A DNA stretch of 64,000 nt from Oegoconia quadripuncta (taxonomy: Eukaryota; Arthropoda; Insecta; Lepidoptera; Autostichidae). Positions 10,501 to 19,855 of the stretch are shown in pieces. The notes beneath the pieces were generated by a model that ran no database searches, was not told the DNA's origin, and saw only the letters and a list, made by a program, of their open reading frames with translations. A program made the position numbers and the translations under genes. Numbering within the stretch: position 1 is the stretch's first letter; each line of letters starts with the position of its first letter. Location of the stretch: contig OX438747.1 in the NCBI GenBank assembly GCA_949316235.1, positions 33,929,601-33,993,600 of the forward strand, given 5' to 3'.

Positions 10501-12685
10501 GTCATCGGTTAAAGGAGGTTGGGATGACGAGTTACCAGAAAGCATCAGTAAAGAGTTACACTCATGGCTGGAGAAAATTCATTTGTTAGGAACATGCCAC
10601 GTGCCTCGTAGATTATTCGTAAGTAGAGAAGAGGAGAACAGTGACATGTCGCTACACGTTTTTAGTGATGCATGCAAGGATTCATATGCTACCTGTATAT
10701 TTTTACGTGTCAAATGTCAACATGAGGTTAATGTCGCGTTAGTTTTAGCAAAGGCGAGAGTAGCACCAACGAAACAAAAGATTACTATACCGCGACTGGA
10801 ATTATTAGCGGCACTAATTGCTACACGTTTGAGTCAACAAGTCATAGAAGCGTTAAATTTGAAATGTCCTATTTATTATTGGACTGATTCGTCGATTGTC
10901 CTGACCTGGATTAAGAAAGAAGCACATTGGGCAACATTTGTAAAAAATAGAGTGAAAGAAATTCGTGACCTATCAAGTAGAGATAATTGGCATCATGTTC
11001 CAGGTGATTTAAACCCGGCAGACTTACCGTCCAGAGGTTGTGACGCAGAATCCTTAATTAAATCTCGTTGGTGGATGGGACCAGACTGGCTTAAACTTGA
11101 AGAATCTAACTGGCCTAGGTCAACTCTATCCTTTGATATTGAATCTGATAAGGAGTTAAGGAAATCGGCTGTTTGCGCACCTGTGGCGGTGGCGAAAGAG
11201 TTCAGCGGAAAGTTGTTATATTTTTCAAAGTTCACGAAAATTGTACGAATGTTCTCTTGGATAATGCGGTTCATAAGTAATACGAGAGATCATTGCAATA
11301 AAGTACTGAGTGATGATTTGAGTTATAAGGAAGTTGAGAAGTCTACAAAGGTTTTATTTAAAATTATTCAATCGGATATGACTATTACTTCAGACATAGC
11401 TACCTACAAGGATGAAGACCTGCTCATTAGAGTGCGTACCAAGTTATTATTTTGCGAAGGAGATTTTGATTTTAAATATCCATTGCTACTTCCGGGAAAA
11501 CACGAGATTATAAGAAGGTTGGTACAGCAGAAACACGAGCAATTATATCACGCTGGTGTAACAACACTAATTAATATATTACGCGAAGAATATTGGATCA
11601 TTGGGGTTCGTAAGTTAGCCAAGAGTATTATTGCGGCGTGCGTTAAATGTCGACGTCATAGGGCAAAATCCTGTGCTGTTCCCTTTGCCCCCCTTCCTTT
11701 TAAGAGGGTCAATAACGCTGCAGCGGTCTTCGAGACCTGCGGCATAGATTACGCGGGTCCTCTAATTTTGCGATCAGGAGAAAAGGCTTACATTGTTTTA
11801 TTTACTTGTGCGGTTTACAGAGCCCTGCACTTAGAGCTTACAAAGTCTCTTTCAACTGAATCGTTTTTAATGGCCCTAAGGAGATTCATTGCGCGTAGGG
11901 GTAGAGTAAATACAATTTACACGGATAATGGTTCTAATTTCATCGGAGCTAATAATTATCTCAAAGGTATTAATTGGTCGGATGTTGAAGCGGATGCCAC
12001 CGTCAATAAAATTACATGGATTTTTAACCCACCAACCGCTGCCTGGTGGGGAGGATGGTGGGAAAGGCTCGTTAGGTCCGTAAAAGACCTGCTGAAAAGG
12101 ACTTTGGGGAAAGCTGTCTTGGGATATACAGAGTTGCAAACTGTACTTTGTGACTGCGAAGCGATAATTAATTCCAGGCCATTAACTTACCTCACTGAAG
12201 CGGATACTTTGGTCGCTTTAACACCAAATCACTTTTTAAATAATACCGCACTTAGCGACGTACCGGATTTAGATGCCATCGACAGGAATAGTATGAACAA
12301 TAGAATCCGTTACATTCAAAAGGTACGTGAAGACTTAAGGCAGAGATTCAAGGCAGAATATTTAGCTCTCCTGATACATCGAGGTAAAGAAAATAAGCAC
12401 AACTTGAAAATTGGTGATGTCGTGCTGGTAGAGTCTGACACAAAACGACTGAGTTGGCCTTTGGGATTGGTTACTAAGTTACATCCAGGGATAGATGGGC
12501 ACCCTCGAGTGGCGACAGTCAAAACGTGGCGAGGCGATAAACTGAGACCCCTACAAAGACTCTACCCTCTGGAAGTATCTGCTTCGCCCACCCGTCAAGA
12601 TGAGGCTACTGTCAATTCGAAACACGAAACATATGTGACACGATCCGGAAGGACAGTGAGGGTGCCTTGTCGCTTAAAGTTTTAG
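7556..12685 (+). CDS. BEL/Pao gag-pol polyprotein
   Basis: About 1709 residues from the first Met after the LTR; the frame is open further upstream, but those codons lie in the LTR and primer site. Order of parts: Gag region with KLDMVKFEGDVRNWIPFWGQ (about 120-135); Cys/His knuckles starting CIWCDKESHSSIQC (about 350-420); aspartic protease LIDSGAQRSYI (about 469); reverse transcriptase with DIEKAFLQI (about 795) and FYVDNC (about 871), the YVDN form typical of BEL/Pao; RNase H with FSDACKDSYAT, RLELLAALIATRL and YYWTDSSIVL (about 1030-1115); integrase HHCC zinc region HEQLYHAGV to CVKCRRHR (about 1326-1368); and catalytic motifs GIDYAGPL, YTDNGSNF and WWERLVRSVKD. All key residues are present with no frameshift. 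There is no envelope-like frame. It makes the proteins for copy-paste transposition. Confidence 0.95.
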   Translation: MPQLDIYKKERSILRQQFTKLTKKIDLLLSTSDDESKANIQLLQQKVDRLVILDRSILDLLLEQDVCEEDLQAEMDNTDKYQSQWLVVTNKMTKSVKEESPSASISDVHGGGCRHKRQFKLPKLDMVKFEGDVRNWIPFWGQFQKIDTDISIDDHDKFQYLISAIPKGTEARDLIDSFPPSAENYRKAIDHLKQRYAREELLIQVYIRELLTLIISQVRGQYQLSLTSLYDKLSTQLRALESMGLTSDKYAAMLYPMVESALPADILKAWERYCTGINADDQGNQLDNILNFLKSEVESNQRISLARSGFLDSTDMHSAGTSAVPTIPTASCLVAADNNKVAKFNTIINKDKCIWCDKESHSSIQCFKALHLNLDERKEHLKKIKACFNCLKVGHNTYRCRTLIKCMACLRRHNVLLCPDLKRVSLKEDKQKLSKNTDLALSHRNSVTLMQTLLVTVCHMGKKLIVRTLIDSGAQRSYIKRALAQQLALPVIQKETMGHVVFGGTESKVETHNVYKLILKKLDGTFDFSITVLDEEKICGEIPRIYEAQLIEDLKRNNIILTDIGYDEPEVGILIGADYCGMLLTSNVVQLQNGLTALQTKLGWTIQGMKHSANTSLVSNTLHVAELWDLEAIGIKDPAATKSREEEENEVLVDFKKSITVNDEGRYEVSLPLKSDYCELKNNRILAEKRLLSNTKRLIDIDSFDAYDKCFKDWLDLGIIERVHKDDDTGHYLAHHAVIRSSSATTRVRPVFDASARDKAGISLNSCLKTGMNYLELIPKLLIRFRWKRVGVTADIEKAFLQISITPKDRNLLKFLWWENNDRKKIITYRHRRVVFGLTCSPFLLNATIAHHLTNAPQAFRDTAQKLLDAFYVDNCIISLEEKEVDKFMDEAKEIMNMGKFNLREWVVAPKEGFDGKEVLSVLGILWHTKGDTLSCKVDIPITETKRVTRRTLLSIAQKVFDPIGFTTPVTLLPKILLQKTWSSVKGGWDDELPESISKELHSWLEKIHLLGTCHVPRRLFVSREEENSDMSLHVFSDACKDSYATCIFLRVKCQHEVNVALVLAKARVAPTKQKITIPRLELLAALIATRLSQQVIEALNLKCPIYYWTDSSIVLTWIKKEAHWATFVKNRVKEIRDLSSRDNWHHVPGDLNPADLPSRGCDAESLIKSRWWMGPDWLKLEESNWPRSTLSFDIESDKELRKSAVCAPVAVAKEFSGKLLYFSKFTKIVRMFSWIMRFISNTRDHCNKVLSDDLSYKEVEKSTKVLFKIIQSDMTITSDIATYKDEDLLIRVRTKLLFCEGDFDFKYPLLLPGKHEIIRRLVQQKHEQLYHAGVTTLINILREEYWIIGVRKLAKSIIAACVKCRRHRAKSCAVPFAPLPFKRVNNAAAVFETCGIDYAGPLILRSGEKAYIVLFTCAVYRALHLELTKSLSTESFLMALRRFIARRGRVNTIYTDNGSNFIGANNYLKGINWSDVEADATVNKITWIFNPPTAAWWGGWWERLVRSVKDLLKRTLGKAVLGYTELQTVLCDCEAIINSRPLTYLTEADTLVALTPNHFLNNTALSDVPDLDAIDRNSMNNRIRYIQKVREDLRQRFKAEYLALLIHRGKENKHNLKIGDVVLVESDTKRLSWPLGLVTKLHPGIDGHPRVATVKTWRGDKLRPLQRLYPLEVSASPTRQDEATVNSKHETYVTRSGRTVRVPCRLKF

Positions 12686-12737
12686 TGCCACCACAAGAAT
12701 ATCCACTGGGATATTCCCTCTTTGCTGCGGCCGAGGA

Positions 12738-12876
12738 TGTTGGAGCTGGCCGTCGGTTTTTCTTTATACTTTTTCATGTGTTATGTCAAATCACTTCTCA
12801 CAATAAATGTCTGACACATTAGTCAATGTTTTCGACTATATTTCACTATATTATAAAATTGGGACGGGTTTTAACA
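12738..12876 (+). repeat. 3' LTR of the BEL/Pao element
   Basis: 139 bp, identical to the 5' LTR, and followed by the GCGGC target duplication. Confidence 0.95.
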
Positions 12877-12881
12877 GCGGC

Positions 12882-13583
12882 AGCGGAACCAGCTGTACCG
12901 CTTGTACTTGGAAGATGGGAAGGAGCAAGGGTATCGACGCAGGTTGCATCCCATACCAAAGACCGTCCCAGTTTCCAAGGCACGAGGGTCATACCGTCCG
13001 GCCTTTTGCCGTCATCCCTCGCCAGTCCATTAGGTTCCAGGATTGCGGGGGACCCAGCCGTGGTAAAGGCCCGGCGGATAACGTCGTTTAATTCCGCATG
13101 ACGTGGAAAACGCCCAGCGCTCCTGCAGCATGACAAACCGTGGTGGCCGAGTTGCGACACCGCATGTCCACAGCTGCACTCATGAGGGGTCACGCAGGGG
13201 GCGCCTAAGCGAAGGGCCGTGGCGACTCTAAACGTGGAGCGATCCAGTAGCGTACCGATATTAGTCGATGGAAGGGCCTGAAGCCATAAACCCGACTCCC
13301 ATTCGCCGACAGCTAGGAGGCGAGCGCGTTCTGCGGGGTTGGTTGACGTATTAATAAGGTTATCCCGTACCAACCTGCAGAGCGGCTCGTCCCACATTTT
13401 CTGTGACGAAGGAACAGTCGGAAACTCAGTCCTCGGGCAGGCCAACGTCCATGCATTCCTGGCCTCAAATAAGTATGCCACCTCGCAAACGTTGGGACAT
13501 GAGCTCAAGATTTTACTTACCAACGTTTGCGTGCTGTGAACAGAGGTGTGTAGTATATCAACCATCTGGTATCCACAACACAA
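12882..13583 (-). pseudogene. Non-LTR retroelement C-terminal domain with Cys-His cluster and nuclease-like motif
   Basis: The reverse-strand frame is open for over 230 residues up to the BEL insertion. It shows RTEFPTVPSSQKMWDEPLCR, then a cluster ECSCGHAVSQLGHHGLSC, then HAELNDVIRRAFTTAG, and DDGKRPDGMTL followed about 10 residues later by LVWDATCVDTL. The last pair resembles the PD-(D/E)xK nuclease pattern (inference from motif spacing). This is the C-terminal part of a non-LTR retrotransposon protein, matched in style by 13735-14045. It is broken by the BEL element and lacks the reverse transcriptase. Confidence 0.7.
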
Positions 13584-13640
13584 GGCTATAGTTGCTTACT
13601 GTTGAAGTAGATGGCGCTGTGTGTATGTCTAAGGATATTT
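13540..13640 (+). repeat. SINE S1 3' end
   Basis: Carries the S1 tail phrase GTATCCACAACACAAGGCTA, then GATGGCGCTGTGTGTATG and TAAGGATATTTATTATT. Confidence 0.7.
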
Positions 13641-13734
13641 ATTATTTATTAACAAAAACATACTAAAATACAGATAAAAAGACGGGCCCTGGAACATAAG
13701 TTCACGTCATAAGTAGAACACATGTTCCAGGTCA

Positions 13735-14045
13735 CTGCTTTGTGGTAACGTACCCAGAAGGCTAGCGGCGTTATCATGTTGTATATCCAGACTTATGCGC
13801 TGGCCTAGGTAGTTGCCAGCCCGCCACCCGATACTACTACTTCTACTCCTTGAAGAGCTGATGTCTGGTCACCACGGCCCCATGGTTACCCCAAAGGGCA
13901 GAAATTCGTAACCCTGTCCCAGGGCTGCGTATTTCCGCCTCTTTCTCAGAAGCAGCAGCAGCCTCCGCGGCTCCTGCACTTCTGGAGGTGCAGGCTAAAT
14001 GGGAGGTCGCCAGCAGCGTGTCGACGCAGTAGTAGCATCCCACAT
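13735..14045 (-). pseudogene. Second, decayed copy of the same non-LTR C-terminal region
   Basis: Reverse-strand residues VDTLLATSHLACTSRSAG followed by an Ala/Glu-rich spacer match the arrangement seen across 12882-13000 and 7300-7389. A frameshift follows, after which RRKYAALGQGYEFLPFGV can be read in another frame. Too decayed to function. Confidence 0.6.
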
Positions 14046-14317
14046 GAGAAAGAAACTTTGGTTTGGTTTAATTTGCTATTAGCTATAGATTTATAACTTC
14101 AAACTTCAAGCATTTATTTCAACGTAAGATACATGATATCATTTGTTGAATGTCAATTAAAATCTACTGGAAATAAAAAAGTTTATTGCATTTATCTGTC
14201 AGTCGGTATGTCCAAGCTACCACCGCTTCGGAAAGTGAATTCATCTGTGGGAAATGAAGCGGCGCAAGAAACCCACAGGATCATTGTTGTTAAATAAAGT
14301 ATATAACTTATACAATT

Positions 14318-14640
14318 TTATAATTTTGGGGAGCTGGTCGAAGTACACCAAGCGTGTTTGTCATTCATGTAGTCACAAGTTTTATAATAATCCTTTTTTG
14401 CTAATGTTATTTTGACAAAATCTTTAAATTTTTTCTCAGTTAGATTAATGATATTCTCAGGTATAAGGTTATAAAAGCGTATACAGTGTCCCACAAATGA
14501 TGTATTAACTTTGCTTAGTCTGAACATAGGGGTAGCCAATTTGTTCTTATATCTCAAATTTAAATTATGCTTGTCACTATTTCTCGGAACGCAGAAATAT
14601 TTTTTCGAACGTTTATAATATTTTCGTTAATAAAGGAACA
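14318..14640 (-). repeat. LINE reverse-transcriptase tail (J-related)
   Basis: The reverse strand encodes RYKNKLATPMFRLSKVNTSF, GHCIRFYNLIPENI and YYKTCDYMNDKHAW, the same C-terminal pattern as family J but more diverged. 14640-14990 beyond it holds nothing I can identify. Confidence 0.65.
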
Positions 14641-14989
14641 GTTAAAATATGAATTTCTCTAAACCATACAACGTATTATTCTTATATGTATAATTCAAAA
14701 CGTTTAAACATTATACAAGGTTAATTTACTTATTAGTAAAGAATATGCGGTTATATTTTTTCCCTTAATTATTAATTTAGAAATGATAAACACCATACAA
14801 TAGGAAATATAACAGTAACTGAATTCGCAACAAATCTTCAATTTAATTTTTTTTTTCTAGCCATATTGATTCAAGATATTATGAGCTTTGGGTTTAACGG
14901 TTTTTGGTACACAAAACATAACCTTGTATATGATTTTATTGACTACGTTAAATGAAGCTGCTGGATCGTTGTGGAGATCTTTGGGGGAG

Positions 14990-15426
14990 AGGAATGTTAA
15001 TACTAGATATAAAAATAAACTTGCTGTCCATAGCAGTCGCTAACAGTCCAAAGTCACTAAGTCATTCAAGGGACAATGTATACGCTTTTATAATAAGCTT
15101 CCGGTAGACATTCAAAATTTGCCTTTAAATAAATTTAAAACAACCATTAAACGGTAACTATGCGCCAAAGGCTATTATAAAATTTCTGGACGATAAGAAT
15201 GCGTGGACATGAACCGCTCGGCAATATCCAGTATATTTTATTCTTATTTTTCTTTGTCGAATCATAAATTTTACAATTATATTTGTATTAACTTATTTAA
15301 AAAGAGCAACCCCGTAGTTTCTTGCTCGTTCTTCTCTGGGGAGACTGCCTAGTGAATGAGCGATAACTGTATGTCATGACGATTAATGTTATTCTTATAA
15401 CTTACGAAATAAAACATTTTTGATTG
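14990..15426 (+). repeat. 5'-truncated LINE tail, family J
   Basis: Begins with [16 protein letters not shown] coding, runs through [20 protein letters not shown] and ends with ACGAAATAAAACATTTTTGA. It carries stops and a frameshift. Positions 15100-15145 give the uninterrupted version of the site split by the transposon at 54622-57720. Confidence 0.75.
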
Positions 15427-15527
15427 GACCTCACTTGGGTTAAGACCAGTCTAGTTTTATCAACAATGCATTAAGCATTAACTTTGTATTCATTACTTAA
15501 AAAAACAGGACTTATGCTAATGCCCAT

Positions 15528-15672
15528 GGTGTCGATTCGGATGTACACCAACTAAACTAAACTAAAACGAGTTTTGGAGTGGTGCCGTCGCATCGTACTG
15601 TTCCAGAGAGAAAGCGACAGTACTACTTTACAATTGGTTTTAGTTTAGTTGGTGTACATCCGAATCGACACC
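15528..15672. mobile_element. MITE with GGTGTCGATTCGG ends
   Basis: A 145-bp element whose ends GGTGTCGATTCGGATGTAC and inverse pair over about 30 bases including ACCAACTAAACT. Relatives are at 46421-46902, 52814-53135 and a right half at 63070-63137. It lies 270 bases upstream of the exon at 15945. Confidence 0.8.
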
Positions 15673-15944
15673 CATGTAAAACACGATTCCTGGAAAATAT
15701 GTATATAAATGGTTGATATTACTTTAATATAATCATTTATTTTCTCCAAATTAACATTTATTAACATGTCATGACGATTTCAAATGTTATTCTTATAACT
15801 TACGAAATAAAACATTTTTGATTTTGATTTTTGATTTTTGGAGGTCTCAAGTAGACGTCTTTCTGCTGATATAATGATGATGAAAGCACTTGAGCTGGGA
15901 TATGTACCTACGAAGCCGATTGTACCTTAATATACCGTTTTCAG

Positions 15945-16045
15945 AGCCCGAAGTGGTTCACTTCAGGAGCGGGAAGTCGTCATTGAAGTTTGAAATCACA
16001 TCTAACGCTGTTATCAATGCGATGCAGGACTTGCTTTCGTCATCG
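15945..16045 (+). CDS. Coding exon of gene 1
   Basis: Follows TTTTCAG and ends before GTAAGCAG. The opening AG completes the Lys codon from the exon ending at 5264; 33 codons follow and the exon ends in phase 0. The peptide reads PEVVHFRSGKSSLKFEITSN then AVINAMQDLLSSS, an amphipathic helix-like end. No known domain is recognised. Junction phases agree on both sides. Confidence 0.75.
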
Positions 16046-16119
16046 GTAAGCAGTATCTGAGAACACTTTGCTTATAATCTCAATTAGTTTGTTGTAGTTT
16101 ACAACTATAAGGTAAACAG

Positions 16120-16620
16120 TAAGGATAGTATATATTCTTTATTGCACCAAAATATTACAATAACAGAGCACAAACAATAGGTCACGTACAAAGGTGGACT
16201 TATCTCTTTAAGAGATCTCTTCCAGCCAACCTGAGCATTGAAATAGGAAACTTAGTAAATTTGGGTGTTTAGCAGTAAATTGTGTGCAAAAGAAAAAATC
16301 CTATAACGATTAATAAAACAAATAAAAAAAAGAAAAGATAACTGAATAATAAACTTACACTAAATATATTACATATACCTACTGCGAAATATATACATAA
16401 CATAATTTAAATATATATATATATATATACTATAAACCTACATACACATACTAATATCACGAAAGATGGGAGAGGTAATGCTCTTTTAGCCTTTTCTTAA
16501 ATACTGCAATTGAAGGGCTGTCCTGAATTAATTTTGGCAGTTTATTCCACATCATGGCTGCTTGAACACTAAAGGAGTAAAAATAAAAAAGTAAAAGAAC
16601 ACTAAAGGATAGGTACAGTT
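16120..16620 (-). repeat. LINE tail related to the 18141-19855 element
   Basis: The reverse strand encodes WNKLPKLIQDSPSIAVFKKR then LKEHYLS, matching the end of the reverse transcriptase at 18338-19483 (WNELPRIIRCAESLAVFKRR). It is 5'-truncated and carries an (AT)n stretch near 16410. Confidence 0.7.
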
Positions 16621-16656
16621 TTAACTTCCTGTAATCTTAAAGGCCGTGATTTTTTG

Positions 16657-17279
16657 CACATGGATAGGGCTTGGTATTCGAATTTTCGCCCCATTTACCT
16701 ATTGGAATATTGCTTAGAGTAGTATTCGAATTTTTCGAACTTTTCGAATATTAACAAAACTTTAATAATAAAATAAATACAATAGTGAATTGAACAAAAT
16801 AACGCCAAATTAAATTCTCGCAATTAGACTGTCATTCGTTCACTAACGGTCAAGCTGGACTTTTTGGCCGCCAAAATCTTTCGTATTCTGCCACTTTATT
16901 GATTTTATAAGAGAATTTCAATGTTCTCAGTTATACTTAATTTGTTATTAGTGTTAATGTTCAGAGAAGCACTGACATTATATTATTTGTTATTAAAATA
17001 TTATGTGTTTTCCTGGTCAAAAATAGTCTGATTGTTTATTAAAGCTAATAATCATTTTAGAAAAACCTAGTTTTTTCTTTACAAATCAGCCGATGTTACT
17101 TTGATGTCCTTGAACTTTATGAAATCTACGAATTATGTGCTATATTTATTTATTTTGTTTTTTAGATAGAAAATATTCAAAAATTCGTCATATTCGTCAT
17201 AATTCGAATAGTAGCGATTGAACTATTCGTAATATTCGAATAGTTAAATTGGGCGAATATTACAAGCCCTACACATGGA
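16657..17279. mobile_element. hAT-type MITE with 8-bp target duplication
   Basis: The element at 16665-17271 (607 bp) starts TAGGGCTTGG and ends CAAGCCCTA, flanked by CACATGGA at 16657-16664 and 17272-17279. An 8-bp duplication and TAGGG-type ends fit the hAT superfamily. The interior is rich in TTCGAATATTCGAA-like palindromes and has no transposase. Confidence 0.85.
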
Positions 17280-17717
17280 TATGGACATGTTTTCTATTAA
17301 ATCGGAGGCTTGCTAGACTTCTCCATGTATACCTAAACACATTCACAAAAAACATCCAAACTTTCGCATTTATAAATAGTTACTTAGATTATGATTTTGA
17401 TATTTTTTGTTTATATAAGGTCTAACAAAATTAACCCGACAAACTTTGGCAATTGCACGTACATGACAATAAAATGATATCTCATTTATTAAAACAACTA
17501 GCCTTAAAAATTTTGTTTCCGAGTAAAGAAATTAAATGTAAATGAAAATACAAATTGACGGACTTACTTCATTTCGATTGTACCTTATCAATGAGAAAAA
17601 ACAGGCAACGTCCATTGATATGGAAAACGCCGGCGGCGGGGGTGGCGGGGCACAGGGCGCAACCAATCATAGCGCGTCGCGGCGGCGGCGGGGCAAGCGT
17701 GTTGTAGCGCAGTACTT
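17280..17717. other. Intron sequence with GC-rich spot
   Basis: Mostly featureless; 17630-17700 is a GC-rich stretch of GGCGG repeats that happens to keep a short frame open. No gene supported. Confidence 0.4.
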
Positions 17718-18008
17718 AGGCCCGTATTAATAAACCATTCTCAAGATTGAGAACAGTCTTGTGACCGGTCTCAAGTAAACGTGTTGATTAATAAACCTAA
17801 CTTGAGACCTGAAACGCACGTGAATACTCAAGCAGTACTCACTTGAGAGGTGCGCCGAGTTTCACGTATTAATAAACGAAACTCAAGACTATCATTCATT
17901 CGCCGCTGAGGCGAATACTTGAAAAGTGATCTCAGCTGAGTAGACGTCAAGATTGGTATTTAAATTAGCACGGAGCTAGCGTCAACTGCTTGACTCATTT
18001 CGTGTCGT
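17718..18008. mobile_element. MITE family M, left part (split)
   Basis: Starts GGCCCGTATTAATAAACCAT and matches 6170-6437. Its right end is found 2.2 kb away at 20229-20290 (CTCAAGACTAGTATTGAG, then GGTTTATTAAT), because a LINE copy inserted into it. Confidence 0.75.
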
Positions 18009-18140
18009 CAAAAAAAATATAGCATCATTTAGGAAAAATAGTGATAAACATGATGTCAATACAAGAAATAAAGATAAACTTGCAGGTCACATAAGTCGCC
18101 TCCACAAAGTTAGTAATTCATTCAAAGGGTTATGTATAGG
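18009..18140 (+). repeat. Family J LINE tail, left part (split)
   Basis: Contains the NKDKLAGHISRLHKVSNSFK coding phrase and breaks off in the middle of the GTTATGTATA codons. The remainder resumes at 19856. Confidence 0.75.
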
Positions 18141-19855
18141 TAAGCTTTTCTTTTGCTCACTTCCGTCCAATTTCCATCCTACCTTTCTTATCTAAGGTTC
18201 TTGAACGCATCCTTCATCAGCAGCTCGGCCAGTATTTAAATAAAAATAACCTTCTGAGTCCGTACCAGTCTGGCTTTCGACCGGGTCACAGCACGGTCAC
18301 CGCACTTATTAAAGTCACTGATGACATCCGTCGTGGTATGGACAGTCAGCTTTTAACTATCGTAGCGTTACTGGATTTCAGTAATGCTTTCAATACCGTA
18401 AATTTTGACATTCTTCTTGCAATTTTGGGCTCACTTGGTTTATCCGCGGCAGTGATCGAATGGTTTCGTAGCTACCTCTGTGGTCGCCAGCAGTGCATCC
18501 GAATAGATGACAGAAAATCAGACTTTTGTAATATCCAAGCTGGTGTACCGCAAGGTGGTGTTCTATCTCCTCTACTCTTTTCCATTTTCATAAATTCTAT
18601 AACCTATCTCCTATCTTCCTCTTTCCACCTTTACGCTGATGATCTGCAAATATATTGTCAGGCTCCTGCGGATTACCTTTGTGAGGCAATTGCCCAGATC
18701 AATAAAGACTTGGCTGTGATCAGCCGCTGGAGTGAATCCTATGGTCTCAGTGTTAACCCTAGCAAGTCGCAAGTTATTATCGTGGGTGGACCGAAGCAGT
18801 TGACACGTATCGATACCAGCAGCTTACCGGCAGTTACTTTTAATGGAGTGGCCCTGCCTTTCAGTGAAAAAGTTAAAAATCTTGGCGTTGTAATCGATAA
18901 GACTCTTTCTTGGGCTCCTCAAGTAGAATGTCTGAGCCGCAAGTACTTTGGCGCACTTGGCTCTCTGAAACGGTGGAAAAATTTACTTCCCATAAAAACT
19001 AAGATTGAGCTTGCCCAGTCTCTCCTGCTTCCAATCCTTGATTATGCCGATTTCTGCTACCTCGATTTCACTGAAGAGCTTCTAAACAAGCTTGAGCGTC
19101 TTCAGAATATGGCTATCCGATTTATATATGGGGTACGTAAGTTTGATCACATAACGGAATATCGCGTACTACTAAAATGGCTTCCAATTAGGTATCGTCG
19201 TAACACTCACATCCTAACCCTCCTCTTTAATATTTTATATAGCTCCGTAACTCCCCCTTATCTCAAAGAGCAGTTCAAATTTTTGGGATCAGATCATGAC
19301 GTGAATTTAAGGTCCAAATTCGACAATTTGTTAAAGCCTGTCAGCTGTCGTACTAGCTATTTTTATGACTCCTTTGCAGCAAAATCTGTCCAATTGTGGA
19401 ATGAGTTGCCTCGCATTATTCGTTGCGCTGAGTCGCTAGCGGTGTTTAAACGACGTTTAAGAGAGCATTACTTATCGCTTTGATGTTAAAACATTATAAT
19501 GGTATTTATTTTGTTTATGTAAGTATATATTTATATATTTTGTAGTATTTTATGTAGTTATGCCCATTAGTCTGTATTTATAATTATGATTATATATTAT
19601 TACTATTGTTTGAATGTTAGGTATATTTATCATTTATATATATTATAGTATAAGGATTTAGATATGTTTTACTTTTGTAGTTTACTTTACGCTACGCAGT
19701 AGTAGTGTATTATATTAAGTTTCTTTGCCATGGTTGTCTGGAAGAGATCGCTATAAGCGATAAGACCGCCTTTGTACACCGGTTAAAATAATATCACTGT
19801 GTATATTTTTAAGCTGTGTACAATAAAGAATTTTTTCTTTCTTTCTTTCTTTCTT
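18141..19855 (+). mobile_element. 5'-truncated Jockey/CR1-like LINE carrying reverse transcriptase
   Basis: A non-LTR element inserted into a family J tail. It opens in the middle of the reverse transcriptase, runs through the coding region and a 370-base 3' UTR, and ends with an AATAAAGAA signal followed by (TTTC)n. The endonuclease half is absent, so it is a dead-on-arrival copy. Confidence 0.85.
18155..19483 (+). CDS. Reverse transcriptase fragment of a Jockey/CR1-like LINE
   Basis: The frame is open from about 18155, upstream of the first Met at 18338, and reads AHFRPISILPFLSKVLERIL, then YQSGFRPGHSTVTALIKVTD. Next come the polymerase motifs: ALLDFSNAFNTVN, AGVPQGGVLSPLLFSIFINS and the catalytic LYADDLQIY. 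The thumb follows and the protein ends with SVQLWNELPR and FKRRLREHYLSL before a stop. The sequence is intact from the fingers to the C-terminus, about 440 residues, with no frameshift, but the N-terminal apurinic endonuclease domain is missing. Absence of decay suggests recent insertion. A related shorter copy lies reversed at 16120-16620. Confidence 0.85.
   Translation, partial: AHFRPISILPFLSKVLERILHQQLGQYLNKNNLLSPYQSGFRPGHSTVTALIKVTDDIRRGMDSQLLTIVALLDFSNAFNTVNFDILLAILGSLGLSAAVIEWFRSYLCGRQQCIRIDDRKSDFCNIQAGVPQGGVLSPLLFSIFINSITYLLSSSFHLYADDLQIYCQAPADYLCEAIAQINKDLAVISRWSESYGLSVNPSKSQVIIVGGPKQLTRIDTSSLPAVTFNGVALPFSEKVKNLGVVIDKTLSWAPQVECLSRKYFGALGSLKRWKNLLPIKTKIELAQSLLLPILDYADFCYLDFTEELLNKLERLQNMAIRFIYGVRKFDHITEYRVLLKWLPIRYRRNTHILTLLFNILYSSVTPPYLKEQFKFLGSDHDVNLRSKFDNLLKPVSCRTSYFYDSFAAKSVQLWNELPRIIRCAESLAVFKRRLREHYLSL

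Larger units (their letters stand above)
7390..12876 (+). mobile_element. Intact BEL/Pao LTR retrotransposon
   Basis: Two 139-bp LTRs (7390-7528 and 12738-12876) begin TGTTGGAGC, end TTTTAACA and look identical base for base. A primer-binding site TGGCGACCGTGA starts at 7531, two bases after the 5' LTR. The 5-bp target duplication GCGGC is at 7385-7389 and 12877-12881. The interior is one long open gag-pol frame. Identical LTRs and an uninterrupted frame indicate a recent insertion that may still be active. It lies in an intron of gene 1 and splits an older retroelement on the opposite strand. Confidence 0.95.

Noticed and set aside
12807..13101. Forward-strand frames across the 3' LTR junction
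   Set aside because: They are shadows of the LTR and of the reverse-strand LINE domain.
17542..17730. Glycine/arginine-rich small protein
   Set aside because: It is caused by a short GGCGG-rich stretch and runs into a MITE end; no splice or start context.
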